Source: Siphonodentalium dalli (Eukaryota; Mollusca; Scaphopoda; Gadilida; Siphonodentaliidae). Taken from it: 64,000 bases of DNA. The DNA lies in NCBI GenBank assembly GCA_032622095.1, contig CP136069.1, forward strand, positions 122,254,126-122,318,125. The letters run 5' to 3'. Each line of letters starts with the position of its first letter. Position 1 is the stretch's first letter. Made by a program: the position numbers and the translations under genes. Positions 1 to 11,637 of the stretch are shown piece by piece. The notes beneath the pieces were generated by a model, which did not search any database, was not told the DNA's origin, and worked only from the letters and a program-made list of their open reading frames with translations.

Positions 1-517
1 CATTTGTCGTTGCACCTCATATTTTGGGTTAGAAGGAACTAAATGTTTTCCGTAGGCCTCAGTGTTATCGTTTGGCCACGCCCACGCTAAATTAGCTCCA
101 TCCGAAGTACACGAATCATAGGTTCGCTGAGACATAGTTTGCTATGTAGGAGTACTTTCTGAGCCACGACTTTTATACTTTTTCAACATAGGTTTTCCAC
201 ACTGCCCAACTGTTTGCACAAAATTGGAAAGACTGACGAAAGCAAACACCCAGCCTTATTCTCCCGTCATTGTTTGGATGCGAACGCATTTCAGACTAGG
301 GGAAAAGCCACGTCTTATATGCCATGGGTATTATATTTCTTTAATTTGTAAATTTATTTTCAATATTATATGCCAATCGAGTGCCTGTCGGATGTATATG
401 TGGGATATTTCATGTTGTTAAAACAACAAGAGATATCGCAAGCATGCACGTATATATATAGGGCAAAATGACGCACTCGATTGACCAGTTACCGTCGTTA
501 CCGAAAAAAAACACCCT

Positions 518-568
<51 letters not shown>

Positions 569-1510
569 CTTTCTGCCACCGAGACAGTGGCCTTTCGGCG
601 TTCTAATCTTGATTTTACTTTCACATCTATCAGGATCGGTGATTCCAAACATCTGTTTATGAGATATAAAATATGTATTGTTATTTATTAAAATATTCTT
701 CATCTACTGCGGCTAATATTATATAGTTCTGACATTTGGATAAAATGGAAGTATGCAATTACAAGAGGGACACAACTCTAAGGGCCTGATTGAAAATCTT
801 AGGATTTGTAAAACGATTCATCAAGGATTACTAAGCCGTAGAGATAGAAAGAGAGAATGGTTGCAAAACCCCCTTGTCTACTCGTATAACACTGTCCCAA
901 GTATGAGGAAGCTACTCGTTAAAAAATTGAAAAGAGTAAAATGTAGTACTCACTTTAGTACAATGTATAGCTCATAACACCTTCCTCAATATCTTAATCT
1001 TCTGTTCAGGGTTGTTTTCTTATTGACGAGAGAAACACAAAATAAATAAATGACAATATCCTTTCCATGTCCACTATCCCAGACAGAGTAGATTATCCTG
1101 CTCTAATCAGGCCTACTCTCTTACACTATCAGTCGGAAGTAAAATTTGAGCGTTGCAGATCAGACTGTTAGGATATGAAAAGTCCGCTGTTTTATGTTTG
1201 GCATTTGGTTTGTTGACGTTATAATGGATGTGTAGGTTATATAATCGTATCTGGGGGCCTCCATAATAATATTCATTTTATTTTCATCTCCATCTCATTG
1301 CCAAAATTATTGTCAATGATGATAAGGTCTGGACGAGCGGATGAGCGATCTGATCGTAGAACCAGTTATATCCCTTTTAAACTATGGTTCAGTCTGTATC
1401 GTATACACCACTTAATATGCACACACTTCTCTTTCACACGCGACAGTGACTTTCACATATCACCATCTACATTGAATATAGAACCTGAACAGCAATTAAG
1501 AAAATAACGA
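1..1510. other. Intergenic, no gene seen
   Basis: AT-rich sequence with only short open frames that have no recognisable domain and no splice-site support. The only obvious structure is a CT microsatellite, listed separately. The 69-75 codon open frames near 750 and 1300 look like chance frames. Confidence 0.6.
523..564 (+). repeat. (CT)n microsatellite
   Basis: An uninterrupted run of about 21 CT dinucleotides, preceded by a C-rich stretch and an A-rich stretch. The Arg/Glu or Ser/Leu runs in the open frames across it come from the microsatellite and are not protein. Confidence 0.95.
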
Positions 1511-1833
1511 ACCGAATTAAAAAAAATAAAATATTTTGTGTCTATTTAGGTACCAAGAACTGCCAGAATAATTAATAATTTCATAAAACGAACCATTCAC
1601 CAACCATCATCAGCTTATTATCTTGGCCCTATATCTCAATGGATAGCTTCATTTGTGTCATAATGTTTGGTTAAATATTTAATTATATCTTATAACATCA
1701 TACTCCCATAATAAAAACGTTATCTTACAATGAAGAATAAAGCAGTCACAATTGAACACAATTGTCTACATTTAGTCTGGTCTACTCAAGAAGAGAGAAA
1801 TCGGATGGAATCATGCCACCGTATTACAGCACC

Positions 1834-1874
1834 GAAGTATCTTTCGCACATGATCAGATAGCGAAAGATACTTC
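1834..1874. repeat. Small perfect hairpin
   Basis: A 14-bp arm beginning 'gaagtatctttcgc' is followed by its reverse complement after a 13-nt loop. It overlaps the left terminus of the next element and probably comes from that element's TIR. Confidence 0.75.
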
Positions 1875-2297
1875 ATCTGGGTTCACGATTAGTTAGTCAT
1901 TGATATTCAATCACAGTACGTGCCACGTGAGGATAGGACTGAGGTTAGGCATATTGACGAAATAATGGAGATTTTTTGTGTGTTTGTTTGTTATTTATAT
2001 GAGATGCCGGAGATAATTGAAGAAGCGTTTTTAAAGAACGTCTCCCTAACATCCCCTGTGACCACCAACCGAAGAAGAGTTTGACTTATGTCCGACCAAA
2101 GGTGACCACGTGTGGTGTTGTGAATTATTTCATACAAATATCCATTATTTCGTCAAAGTACGTGCTATATAGAGTTATCTTCCTTCCGATTAACGCAGAA
2201 TAATCATTTCGAAATCATGCCTCGCGTGGCACGTGTTACTGAGATTGAATAACAATCGCTATCTAATCGAGAACCCCGATTAAATCTCTTTCGCTAT
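1857..2297. mobile_element. MITE with ~75-bp imperfect terminal inverted repeats
   Basis: Left arm 1857-1932 ('gatagcgaaagat...') pairs with right arm 2218-2297 ('...atctctttcgctat'). Both arms hold 'ggcacgtg/cacgtgcc'-type and 'gattgaat/attcaatc' blocks. A second inner inverted pair occurs at about 1950-1969 and 2140-2158 ('gacgaaataatgga' against 'tccattatttcgtc'). This inner pair is shared in style with the 45.4 kb element. No coding capacity. The diverged repeat copy at 48.4-48.9 kb lacks it, which supports insertion. Confidence 0.65.
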
Positions 2298-2725
2298 ATT
2301 ATCGTGTTATTATGTGATTGCAGAGTAGTCACCAACGAATTTGGCTATGGACCTATGCCAAGAGCTCACCTTAGTCCAATTTGCATTGATCAGAAGCACG
2401 ACATGATATTTATAGAAAGTTATTTATGGCTGGTTGTCTTTCTAATTGAAAATAATTACGAAATTTCTTGAATCAATTAATTCACTTCTTCGTTTATGAT
2501 AGCATCGATTTGAAAGTTGGACTTGTGCAAAAATTCCAGTTTTTGGGAACTTCTTGGTACATGACCATTACTAAAAATAAAGAGTGTTCATGTCATAAAA
2601 GAGTATAAGGTGGTCTTAAAATTGATTGATTAAATTTTCTTAATTGTTGTGTACCAAAAGAAATTCCTGTCAGATTTTGAGAAAATACATTTTTAAACAT
2701 CAAGATTTTTGACAAAACCAAATAA

Positions 2726-3215
2726 AGTGGTCCTGCTAATGTGCTATGGTGCGGTAGGGTCATGATGGATTGCTATGGTGCTGTTAGGGCAAACTGATGC
2801 TGTTAACAAAAAGTACCGTTATATTTTTTTAATTTGTCTTTTTCGCGGTGTTCCGATAATCTGAACATATCCAGGAAAAGCCATTATGCGTATGAAACAT
2901 TCAAAGATATATTTATTGCGAAATATATTTAATACTGGCTGTATTAGTTATTGAAACTCGACTATAATCAAGAAGGTTATTGACGTCGTTTTAGAAACAC
3001 AAACGTAGGCGTTAGTATATTTTTTTCAAAAATAGATATGTTCTTGAATGTTTCATAGATACACTAATTTTTTCTAAAATCTCTCGGATTAGCCAAACAA
3101 CGCGAAACTGACAACTTTAGAAAAAATAATGGTACTTTTTCGTAACGGCATCAGTTTGCCCTATACCCGCGTCATATCAAATCAGCAGAACAACCAGTAT
3201 ATTAGCAGGACCACT
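2726..3215. mobile_element. MITE, 'agtggtcctgctaat' termini
   Basis: The left end reads 'agtggtcctgctaat' and the right end is its exact complement 'attagcaggaccact'. The inverted homology continues inward through 'ctgatgctgttaac', 'aaaagtaccgttat' and 'tcgcggtgttccg', giving arms of about 150 bp or more in a 490-bp element with no ORF. The same two termini, in the opposite relative order, flank the 59-bp minisatellite at 14-15.5 kb. No clear target-site duplication was seen, so the superfamily is unassigned. Confidence 0.8.
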
Positions 3216-4435
3216 AGCAGGGGGTGAAAACATGCGTCTATGTCGTAACTCCTGATAATGTTCGGAGACCATTGTGGGTATGAACCACAGCCCTTGGCAG
3301 GAATGACTCAACGCAGCCTATCTGATACGTTTGTCACATCTATATAGTTTATGTTTAATTTAATATCTATAATTCAATGCATCCGGTGATGTGCTTAAGC
3401 GATTTCCTAAAGCTAGATTTGAAGTCAATTTAATAAACCGACCCTTGAATTTAATTGCACGTCAAACAGCGAAGGTCATAAACGAATTGAACATGGTATG
3501 TGTACAGGTATATACAGTATGTTGCCTATTTGTGGATTTGATTTTGATTCTAACCATTCCACTTCCGGCGCTAGACTTTGCCGTCAAAATATATAACGTG
3601 TCTGGCATCACGCTTGCGGTGTTATACATAGTCGAATGAGTAATTAGTGTATTTGATACGCTATCACGCACACGAGAAATACTCGATAACTTCCGTTTTT
3701 GGTATATGAGTGAGTAGTTATGTGCGAGAGATGCGCACTATATCTGGTTCACTCCAAATGTCTTATGAGGGTTATGGCCCTTGTTCTGTTTATAGACGTT
3801 TCAGGACTTTTAGCACAATGACTTGAAGAAACGTCAACCGATTCCATTCGTATTTAGTATACACACATGCAGCCAGTATAGGCATACCGTTCTTTCACAA
3901 GTGACACCTTTCGCATTGTGAATTACTACTGATAAGAAGTATATAAGCTATATATTATAGCTATTATATTATAGCTTATAGTAGTCGTAAATTTTTCCAA
4001 CAGTCCAAAATCATTTTCGCAAACTTGACGACTACGAGTACATTTGTGAGAATATAGAGTCTTTCAAACTTCTTGCCTCTCATCGTAATGTGATATAGTA
4101 ATGCTTGCCATGATTACTTTGTACTTAACTATATTGTTATCAGGTCATAGTCAGTGGTTAGCGCGATGATCGCATGTAAAGCTTGCGTGCCCAAGCCTGG
4201 TGTCTGGAAATCCTAATTACCGATATGACAAAACAGCAACTGATAGGAAGATAGAATTCCGAGATATGGAAGACAACAGATGTGGAGAGAAAAGACAGAG
4301 TTACTGAAAACAGAATACAAAAGCATGAAGTAAACATGAAGTTTATGGAACGAAAAAAAGAAAAGAAACAACACTAAGTAAGATATATAGACCCATTAAT
4401 AATTTATATACACATTATATGCTCGTTGCTCTATA
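3216..4435. other. Intergenic, no gene seen
   Basis: No supported coding sequence. There is an AT-rich, self-complementary stretch near 3940-3985 ('tatagctattatattatag') and an A/G-rich tract near 4330-4375. A fragment near 4150-4200 ('tggttagcgcg') faintly recalls a tRNA A-box, but no matching B-box or clover-leaf was found. Confidence 0.5.
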
Positions 4436-5527
4436 AGGGTGCATTTACATTGCTATAGAACTGCACACAGATCTACACACAGACTAGTGTAAACGGGTTG
4501 ATATAGAAATGCACACAGAAAGAAAACGGTATTAGTTCGTGTGAGCAAAAATCGTGTCCGCTATACGTCACGGTCAACGCCGAAGCACTGCGACAGGCAA
4601 ATCTGTTTTGATTAATTGTTACTCGGGCTTGGCGAATGTGTTTTAGTTTTCGTTGTCATTTCAACCCGTGTATTTCGAATATTGAACACGGACAGGGACG
4701 TGGCAACTTTGGTCAAAATTTTCAACAGTTGGAAATTTCATACCTGACACGACATTAGCTGTAATTTCCAAACCAACAATAGGTTGAAAATGATCTTGTA
4801 GTTTGGTTTTCAAACATTTTATTGGGGCGGGGGGAGTTATTGTTTTCGGACCAATATTTGCATAATCTCCTACTTTTTATCAAAATTTTGGGCTGGAATG
4901 GCCACCATCTGGAAATTTTCCAACCTTATCATGGGGGCGGGTGTCAGGTTGGAAATTTCGGACACTTGGAAAAGATAGTGTCCTGATCCCTCCCCGTGGC
5001 CAGTCAAAAACTGCTAGTTAATTTAATAAAACAATATTGTCCTACATTTGGTCAACATTGTCATTGGAATTGTCATCAGTGATACCCATTCCATAGAGAT
5101 CGAAAATGGCCACCGCCCAGATGGTGTCAAACAGGAGACCTATATATATATAGTTGATCACCTGAAATCCTAAATATTGGTGGAATCTCCATCTAAAGCT
5201 ATATGTGTGCTCTCTAGCCTCTATTTGTGTATACTGTTGTTTATTGTGTATTCCTATGCGATTTTCATTCTTTCTTTGAACCATTATCAAGTGGTATAAG
5301 GATACACTTTAAATATATGCGGCACATACCAAATCGCTGTTGTCTGCTGATGGTAGATCCATTTTTATGTCTGGCCTAAACTGAAAAGACTCGTAGTGAA
5401 TTGTCAATTACCAGAGTACTGATCAGCGCGCGTTCACTATTAGTAATCATATTGTGATCACAGTAATGCGCGACACGTGACTTCATACATATCTGTATAC
5501 AGTTCTATATCAGTGTAAATGCACCCT
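4436..5527. mobile_element. Non-autonomous TIR element (~1.1 kb)
   Basis: The left terminus 'agggtgcatttacat' and right terminus 'gtgtaaatgcaccct' are inverted complements. The arms extend through 'atagaactg' and 'cagttctat' and are about 40 bp long with mismatches. The body contains a separate dispersed repeat (about 4700-5010) and no transposase. An exact target-site duplication could not be identified by eye, so the family is left open. Confidence 0.75.
4700..5010 (+). repeat. Dispersed repeat ('ggaaattt' family), copy A
   Basis: Similar in order and orientation to 18318-18650. Shared blocks are 'catacctgacac', 'ccaacaataggttgaaa', 'gggtgtcaggttgga' and 'tccctcccc(c)gtggc'. Partial copies appear near 16150-16310 (inverted-looking) and 36330-36480. 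This copy lies inside the 4436-5527 TIR element. No coding signal. Confidence 0.7.
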
Positions 5528-6690
5528 AAGTGATTTGTCAATTTTAAATTTACCTTTTTAACTAATTTATACTATCGTTATATGTATTAGCCGACCGAGT
5601 TGTCAGTATTTACAAAGGCCTGATTTGATACTGCAATTAAATCACCCTGAAGAATTTTTTTTTCTTCAGATTTTGTAGAATAGATATGTTTAGAACAATA
5701 TACTAAAAGTCCTCCAAGAATCCGAGGTGAGCATTTTATGCAATAGCAATTTCAACGAGGTTGCATCTTTCAGTGAAATAAAAAAATATGAAAAATGATC
5801 GGAGAGTGTTAACATGGTCACTGTTTATCACATTCTGTTATATTTTATTTATAATTATTGATTATGTGTGGCCTATAATTATTTGAAGGAAAAAAGGTAT
5901 GCGCAACTTATGCAAAAAATAAGCCGAAATTGTAAAACAAGATCCCAAATTTCAATAAAAATTACAATTTGCAAAGAAATGTTTGGAACAATGAGACTTT
6001 ATTATTGTTTATATGTATATTAGGCATTCATAATGTTGCCAAACCATTTTGAACTCGAACAGCTTGTCACTTATTTGAAACATCAACCATAACCGAATAA
6101 ATTGTAAGAGGTGTAAAACTCATTTTCAAAATATTTCATTGTCTTAACAGCACGACATTAAGATTGTCGAATTAGCGAATAAAGAATATCGGTCGTGTAT
6201 TTAAATGTATTCTGACGATGGTTTAATGCGGCTATTATATCCGGTGGATTTAAACATTCTGTCGTTGAGCAATGGCGAATCGAAATTCAAATTGTGAGCA
6301 AACAACAGTCGTGTGCCTGTTTTAGGTCTCGGAACGACGGGACAATCACCATTCGACCAGTCTTGTGATATATTTCAACGGTGTAACTCTACAGTCAAAT
6401 GTTACCTGACACGAGATTTAGACAATGCTGGGAATCCCAACATACAACAAGCGGGATGATAAATTCAAAATACTATTTCATTGACAACATACTGACATAT
6501 ATCAGCACTTGTACCTAAATACCATATACCCAAATGATCATACATGCAATTGGTCTCTTAGCAAAATGTGCATAAAAACATTATAGTCTCGTCTTACCCA
6601 CATTTAAATTGAACCGAAGTTTATGACATTCAAATTTGGGTGATTTGGGTACAAGCAGACTGAGGGTTGACTAAACCCATCCTTTAACTC
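5528..6690. other. Intergenic, no gene seen
   Basis: AT-rich with many in-frame stops on all strands. No repeat structure, RNA gene or exon could be supported. Confidence 0.5.
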
Positions 6691-6699
6691 CAAAGACAC

Positions 6700-6838
6700 T
6701 CTACGCTGTTGGTACGCCGTATACATATGGGATTTAACACTATACGCTGTTGGTACGCCGTATACATATGGGATTTACGCCGTATACATACGGGATTTAA
6801 CACTCTACGCTGTTGGTACGCCGTATACATATGGGATT
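6700..6838 (+). repeat. Short minisatellite, ~41-bp unit
   Basis: Three full copies of a unit containing 'gctgttggtacgccgtat' then 'acatatgggattt', plus one short partial copy (6778-6800) that holds only the second half of the unit. Direct head-to-tail repetition explains the repetitive 'YAVYIWD'-type frame read across it. Confidence 0.9.
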
Positions 6839-6948
6839 TTTTTTTCAGAGATTGGTTTGGTTTGTTTGGAATAATCGTGTTTTCGGCCAGATTAGGATGT
6901 TGTTATGAAAATCATAAGACACCACACACAATTTAACTGAAAGGTCAC

Positions 6949-7213
6949 TCTGGTGCATCATGCAGGGAATAACCAGCCCCCAGTAAGAAACTGACAAACT
7001 TGCATGAATTATTCAGAGATCCAGACTTAGTGTTTAACACCATATGGATATCAGAAAAGTCTGCTTCTGTGACAGTCGTGGTGTGAGAACTAGCGGGAAA
7101 GACAAACATCAACTTGAGATTCTGGGCGATCGATGTGCAAACTTTCAAACGTCCAGTAATCCACAAAACAGATGTGGTGTCACAACCACTTATAGCATGC
7201 TCCACAAGTACGC
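6949..7213 (-). pseudogene. Decayed fragment of a dispersed '-GCDTTS-' protein family
   Basis: The minus strand reads through about 88 codons and contains VLVEHAISGCDTTSVLW, followed by a hydrophobic/polar stretch that ends at a stop near 6949. The core 'HA(I/L)SGCDTTS' is, from memory, a hallmark of a large invertebrate multicopy family of uncharacterised proteins, often transposon-associated. In those proteins it is normally followed by a GxGK-like segment. Here that position reads WITGRLK, so the segment is degraded. Upstream in the same frame there is a stop within 15 codons (near 7222-7226), and no splice acceptor is obvious. This is most likely a relic. The function of the family is not known to me. 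Confidence 0.5.
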
Positions 7214-7464
7214 GAACATGATTCTTAAACTAAGCATTCAGCATTTAAGTCCACTGCATGATCATATCGACAAGTATATTGCTAACATGAAAAGGGAATA
7301 TGTGCCAGTCCCTATATCAAATACTTCATGACAATCAGCAGCCATTCCAAGAGCCGTTCTTACAATTAAAGACATATCGTGAGCTCATTTCAGTGAATCC
7401 AACTGCATGGTAAGTCAGCACGCATGAACTTTACTAACACCAAACATGTAGCATTTAACTTCTA

Positions 7465-7855
7465 TTAACCCTTTACCCAACAAACCGGCCAAAACCGGCC
7501 AAATAAAGCTTCAACAGCCTAAAATATCTTCGGTCTGTCTCAATAGAACCATACAAATATGGATATCATTGGAACCGGCTCCTTGACCACATTGTGATAG
7601 TTACAGTTATGCCCTGTGCCAATGCATTCTCTTATATATGCGAGTCGACCATAGGTCGCCTCGCATATATAAGAGAATGCATTGGCCTAAAAAAAATCTT
7701 TTTTTTACCATTTTTTCTTACATTCTTTAACAATTTTATAATTTGTAATGTGTTAAGCCAATGCATTCTCTTATATATGCGAGGCGACCTATGGTCGACT
7801 CGCATATATAAGAGAATGCATTGGCACAGGGCCGTTCTGTTGGGTAAAGGGTTAA
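7465..7855. mobile_element. piggyBac-like MITE bounded by TTAA
   Basis: It starts TTAA|CCCTTTACCCAACA and ends TGTTGGGTAAAGGG|TTAA, a perfect 14-bp TIR flanked by TTAA on both sides. TTAA target duplications with CCC...GGG termini are characteristic of the piggyBac superfamily. There is no transposase. A different palindromic cassette (7614-7832) sits immediately inside the right TIR, so the element is a composite. Confidence 0.75.
7614..7832. mobile_element. Double-hairpin palindromic cassette, copy 1
   Basis: Two near-perfect palindromes of about 70 bp (7617-7686 and 7757-7826) face each other around an A/T-rich spacer of about 70 bp. Each arm runs 'gccaatgcattctcttata', then 'tatgcgag', then a 'tcgaccataggtcgc' centre. 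The outer edges carry 'ccctgtgcc' and 'ggcacaggg'. The whole cassette recurs at 59269-59636 with a longer spacer, so it is an independent mobile unit. Neither copy encodes protein. Confidence 0.85.
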
Positions 7856-8365
7856 CGACAAAACCAACCACACCGATCGTACCATTTCAGAGAACACAAC
7901 GACTCGGGACAACCTTATCGGCGATCAACAAAAATCATTGATTCCGCAAAAAAAAGTATTTAGGAAAACAATTGCTTGTTCCTAATTTGAATATGAAATT
8001 TATGGGAGTAACCATTGTATTATATGCTAAGCCGCAAATAGTAGTATTTTTGCATCAGATAAAAACCGTTATCATCTAGTGAGATATCGATATCTCACTC
8101 GTATGCATCCGCGTGATTTGGTTTCTTGACTGAATACTGTGCTAAAAGTTCCCGACTGTTCAGTTTGAACAAATTGTAATATGATTGTTTTTTGTTAAAC
8201 CTATTATGATGTAAGCCCCTTTATCCCTCAACCAATCTGTCTGAAAATGGAACTATTTTGTATGTGCACAAGCTCAATACCATGGCTGTGCTTGGGTATA
8301 TATACACATCTGCACAGTTTATTCTTCTTTTGAGTTGAGCCATGGGCCAACTGAGAGGAGCAATT
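7856..8365. other. Intergenic, no gene seen
   Basis: No exon, repeat or RNA gene supported. There is a small inverted motif 'gagatatcgatatctc' at about 8081-8096. Confidence 0.5.
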
Positions 8366-8514
8366 AATAAACAGAACATCTACACTGTTTGGTTGGGTAT
8401 GGTAATTATCTCACTCATCCAAAGCCATGCACTCGTGGAAATTAATTTTGTTTTGTCATCACTCATGAGATAATTCCCAAATCCAACCAAAAAGTGTAGA
8501 TATCGTCTATTTAT
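8366..8514. mobile_element. Small MITE/foldback
   Basis: The left arm from 8366 (blocks 'catctacac', 'ttggttgg', 'aattatctca') is complementary to the right arm ending at 8514 (blocks 'tgagataatt', 'ccaaccaa', 'gtgtagat'). Arms are about 50 bp with mismatches, around a central segment of about 45 bp. Confidence 0.75.
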
Positions 8515-8537
8515 TCTCTATTCCCCCTTGATCACCG

Positions 8538-8720
8538 TTTTATAGGAAGTTAAGGTCTTCTGTTATGGCAAGTCAGTCCCATACAGGCAAATACTTTAAC
8601 GTGATTTTGAACACTTCGCCCGGGTGATCATCACCCGGGCGAAGTGTTCAAAATCACGTTAAAGTATCTGCCTGTATGGGACTGACTTGCCATAACAGAA
8701 GACCTTAACTTCCTATAAAA
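8538..8720. mobile_element. Near-perfect 183-bp hairpin (foldback)
   Basis: Two 90-bp arms, almost without mismatches, are separated by a 3-nt centre at 8628-8630. The centre reads 'cgggtga-tca-tcacccg'. The outer edges are 'ttttataggaag' and 'cttcctataaaa'. Only one difference was noted between the arms (about 8590 against 8668), so the structure is young or is corrected by intrastrand conversion. It has no ORF. Confidence 0.92.
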
Positions 8721-9590
8721 GCTCATATCAACTGCATCTGTGCATATTCAGTGTGTTAGCGAGGTTGGATACAACGCACGTTTTTTTTTTTTGCATTTAT
8801 CGCTATCAGTAATCCATGGGCTATTTAATGTGGTGGTGAAGTAAATCATTATTATTTGAATGGCGGGAAATGAACAATACGCACTTTATGGTGAACATTT
8901 TGGTGTTTCCCATTCCTGTCATGTGAAGTATTTGAGAATGTACCATCGGTATGTTGTTAATTTATGGCAGGTATACACATAAATTGCAAAATAAAGTTGG
9001 TCAGTTGTTTTATTTTGAATAGTATATTGCAACCTATCCAATGTAGCAAAGAGCGTAACACCAGCAGTTGTTGACAATATCGATCACTCAACCCGCAAAC
9101 TATTCAACCAATCCAATGTTCTTGGTAGGTCTGTAAGGTGCTTTGCTGTATAATATTTAATATTTTGAGTTACAATGAATAATATAAGATTTCTGAATGT
9201 ACGGTGGTCGTATTGGTTGCTATATAAAATAAACTTCAGCTGAATATACAAGTGGACAAGCTATCATAAAGCGTATACATGTATATGGATGAATTTGAAT
9301 GAAAAACGTAGTTCCTCTGGGTTATACGTGGGTTTTATGAGTGTATACATAGCAATAACACCTCAAAATTGTCAATTTGGGATCTTATCTAGATACATTA
9401 CCAACTGTGTGTAAATATATTTGGCCGTGTAATATATGTCTAGTTGACACTTAAACTACCCCAGTCACACTAAGAGGCTGACACAGAAGAGTAATATTTT
9501 TTCCATATTAACCAGCATCTTAGATTAGGTATCATTCATAAATTGTTGGTTTTAGTAAACTTTTGGTAATTTTGTAGTCGCTATTTTTAA
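8721..9590. other. Intergenic, no gene seen
   Basis: A T-run at 8781-8792 is the only conspicuous simple sequence. No coding or RNA feature supported. Confidence 0.5.
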
Positions 9591-9594
9591 GATA

Positions 9595-10620
9595 AACTTT
9601 ACAAAGTAAAGTTTGAGCTATTGTCATGGGTTGGGGTCCGTTGTTCGTGTGTGCGTCCGTCCTTACGTGCGTCAACAGTTTCCTGCGGCACGCCCTACAG
9701 GCCGCATCCCTCATCCGATCTTCACTAAACTGCATATGTAGATTCAGGGTGACCTATAGATGTGAGCTGTCGATTTTTTCCGAATTTCATTGAAAAATGT
9801 AGCCGCCAGCAAATTTGAATCTATCGGCACACCCTGCAATACAATATATATTTATGGCCGGATTATTTTTAACTTTTGCAGGCACGATTGTCATCACATG
9901 TAGATGGATGGTAGCTATCGAATTTGAACATAACCAAATCCGATCACCACCAATCTTCATATAGATCTTCGGTGTGACCTCTAGATGGGAGCCTACTATT
10001 TTGACCGAAATTTGTTGAAAAACATGGCCGCCAACGGCCATCTTGGAGTTTACTCTTCGGCACACTCTACAGGCCACATTTCATCCGATCGCCGCAAAAC
10101 TTCATATGGATCTTCGGAGTGACCTCTAGATGGGAGCGTCCTATTTTGACCGAAATTTGTTTAAAACATTGCCGTCAGCAGCCATCTTGGATTTAAAATT
10201 TTAATCCATCGGCACACTCCGCAGCCCGCATTTATTGGATAATTGATTTGAAAATTTAAACACATGTTTAGAGTCACCTTTAGATGGGAACTATCAAATT
10301 TGAATAATTTTCAATGACAAAAATGGCCGCCGGCAGCCATCTTGGATTTTACTCTTTGCATGTCTAAGTCTTTTGGCACACCATACAGACCACACCCCTC
10401 ATCGAATGATCACCAAACTTCATTTGGATCTTCGAGGTGACTTCTAGATGGGAGCCGCCAATTTTGACGGAAATTCGTTGAAAAACAATGCCACCAGCGG
10501 CCATCTTGGCACTTACTCTGTGTATGACTAAATCCTTTGGCGCACCCTACAAACCATATCCCTCTCTCATTCATTAGCAGAACGTTCTATGGATCTTCAG
10601 CGTGACTTCTTCGTTTTCAT
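9595..10620 (+). repeat. Degenerate tandem array of a dispersed repeat, ~6 units
   Basis: It begins with 'aaagtttgagctattgtcat' and contains about six diverged units. Each unit carries a block like 'cttcatatggatcttcgg', then 'gtgacctctagatgggag', then 'gccatcttgg' and a 'cggcacac(c/t)c' block. Unit spacing varies from about 140 to 230 bp. A shorter dispersed relative lies at 55045-55440 with the same opening motif. The open frames across it are by-products and no protein is supported. Confidence 0.8.
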
Positions 10621-11204
10621 TTTTTCATTGCTCAGCAAAAAATTAACTCCTCCCCAGTTGATCTCCAGTGTCGTTGACACTTTCATTTTTATTTTCCGGA
10701 ACAAGGTACTCCCTGCTGGGCAATCCCATCCTAGAATGCTATAGAATATGATAGAAATTATGCCTATTTGTGGTTACCATGTAGATATTTATATCAAAGT
10801 GAGTTTAAATTAGGGGCCATAATCTCAGAAAATAGGGATGAACCCCCAAATTGCGTTATGGTCCAAAATTAGGGCTTTGTCCATTTTATATATAAACAAA
10901 TTGACTGGACCAATGAATTCTTCTCTTCATAGAAAAGTACCGCCGAATCACCATCAAACAAAAATTGGTCCCCAATTTTGTTAAGAGCCTTATAACGAGA
11001 CGACTAATAGTAACCCAAATGCAATATTAATAATTTTTGTAATATGTATGCAAGTATTGAACCAACTATATTGCTGTATGTTCGCAAGGTCAGCGATTTT
11101 TTTAAGACTAAACATGGGCTGAACAGGTGAATGTAATGCAAGTCTTTGGATACGGGGTTTAGTTTGAAAATACATTGTGCAAAATAAAATTGGAAATTCA
11201 TTTG
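10621..11204. other. Intergenic, no gene seen
   Basis: No supported feature. The overlapping minus-strand open frames at 10990-11201 have no recognisable domain. Confidence 0.5.
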
Positions 11205-11617
11205 TTCAGAGCATGGGAGTTCCGTAAATATCCTTTCTTTTTACAAATTCAGGTTTTTATAATCAAATATATATTATTAACATCATGAAATACTAATTTT
11301 GTAAACTATACAACAAGGAAGTTTATATTCCACGAGTCTTCGCTAAAATATCGCTTAATTATTGTGTGTGGAATCGTGTGAATACCAAAAATGTCGCGTA
11401 ACTCAAAATGCCCACCTCCGATGTTTGGGGACTTTTTGTATAGTGTATAGCAGACACTCATAAATGTATATTGAGAGTAGAACGTATTTTTCAGTCCCAA
11501 ATACTTCAATATCTTCCAGATCCGCAATATAGTGCATGGCATATTGCCCTCGAGCATAAAAATTGGCCATTACTCAGCAACAATATTGGACATTTACAGA
11601 ACTCCCATGCCCTGTAA
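11205..11617. mobile_element. MITE with ~28-bp TIRs
   Basis: The left end contains 'gcatgggagttccgtaaata' and the right end contains the complement of 'gcatgggagttctgtaaatg'. Spacing is about 410 bp and there is no ORF of substance. It is followed 20 bp later by a further short inverted repeat (11638-11702). Confidence 0.7.
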
Positions 11618-11637
11618 TCATCTTTGGTAACCATACG

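Larger units (their letters stand above)
1545..2600 (+). repeat. Dispersed repeat copy 1, with inserted MITE
   Basis: The flanks (about 1548-1760 and 2400-2520) resemble 48420-48600 and 48790-48910 in the same order and orientation. Shared landmarks are 'ggtaccaagaact', 'catttgtgtcataa', 'aatgaagaataaag' and 'gttgtctttctaa' or its near variant. The middle of this copy is occupied by an inverted-repeat element (1857-2297) that the 48 kb copy lacks. Divergence is high, so this is an old noncoding dispersed repeat of unknown class. Confidence 0.6.

Noticed and set aside
418..662. Open frames across the CT microsatellite
   Set aside because: Reading frames are created by the dinucleotide run on both strands.
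4150..4205. Possible tRNA-like or SINE promoter ('tggttagcgcg')
   Set aside because: No canonical B-box (GGTTCGAATCC-like) at the right distance and no clover-leaf pairing.
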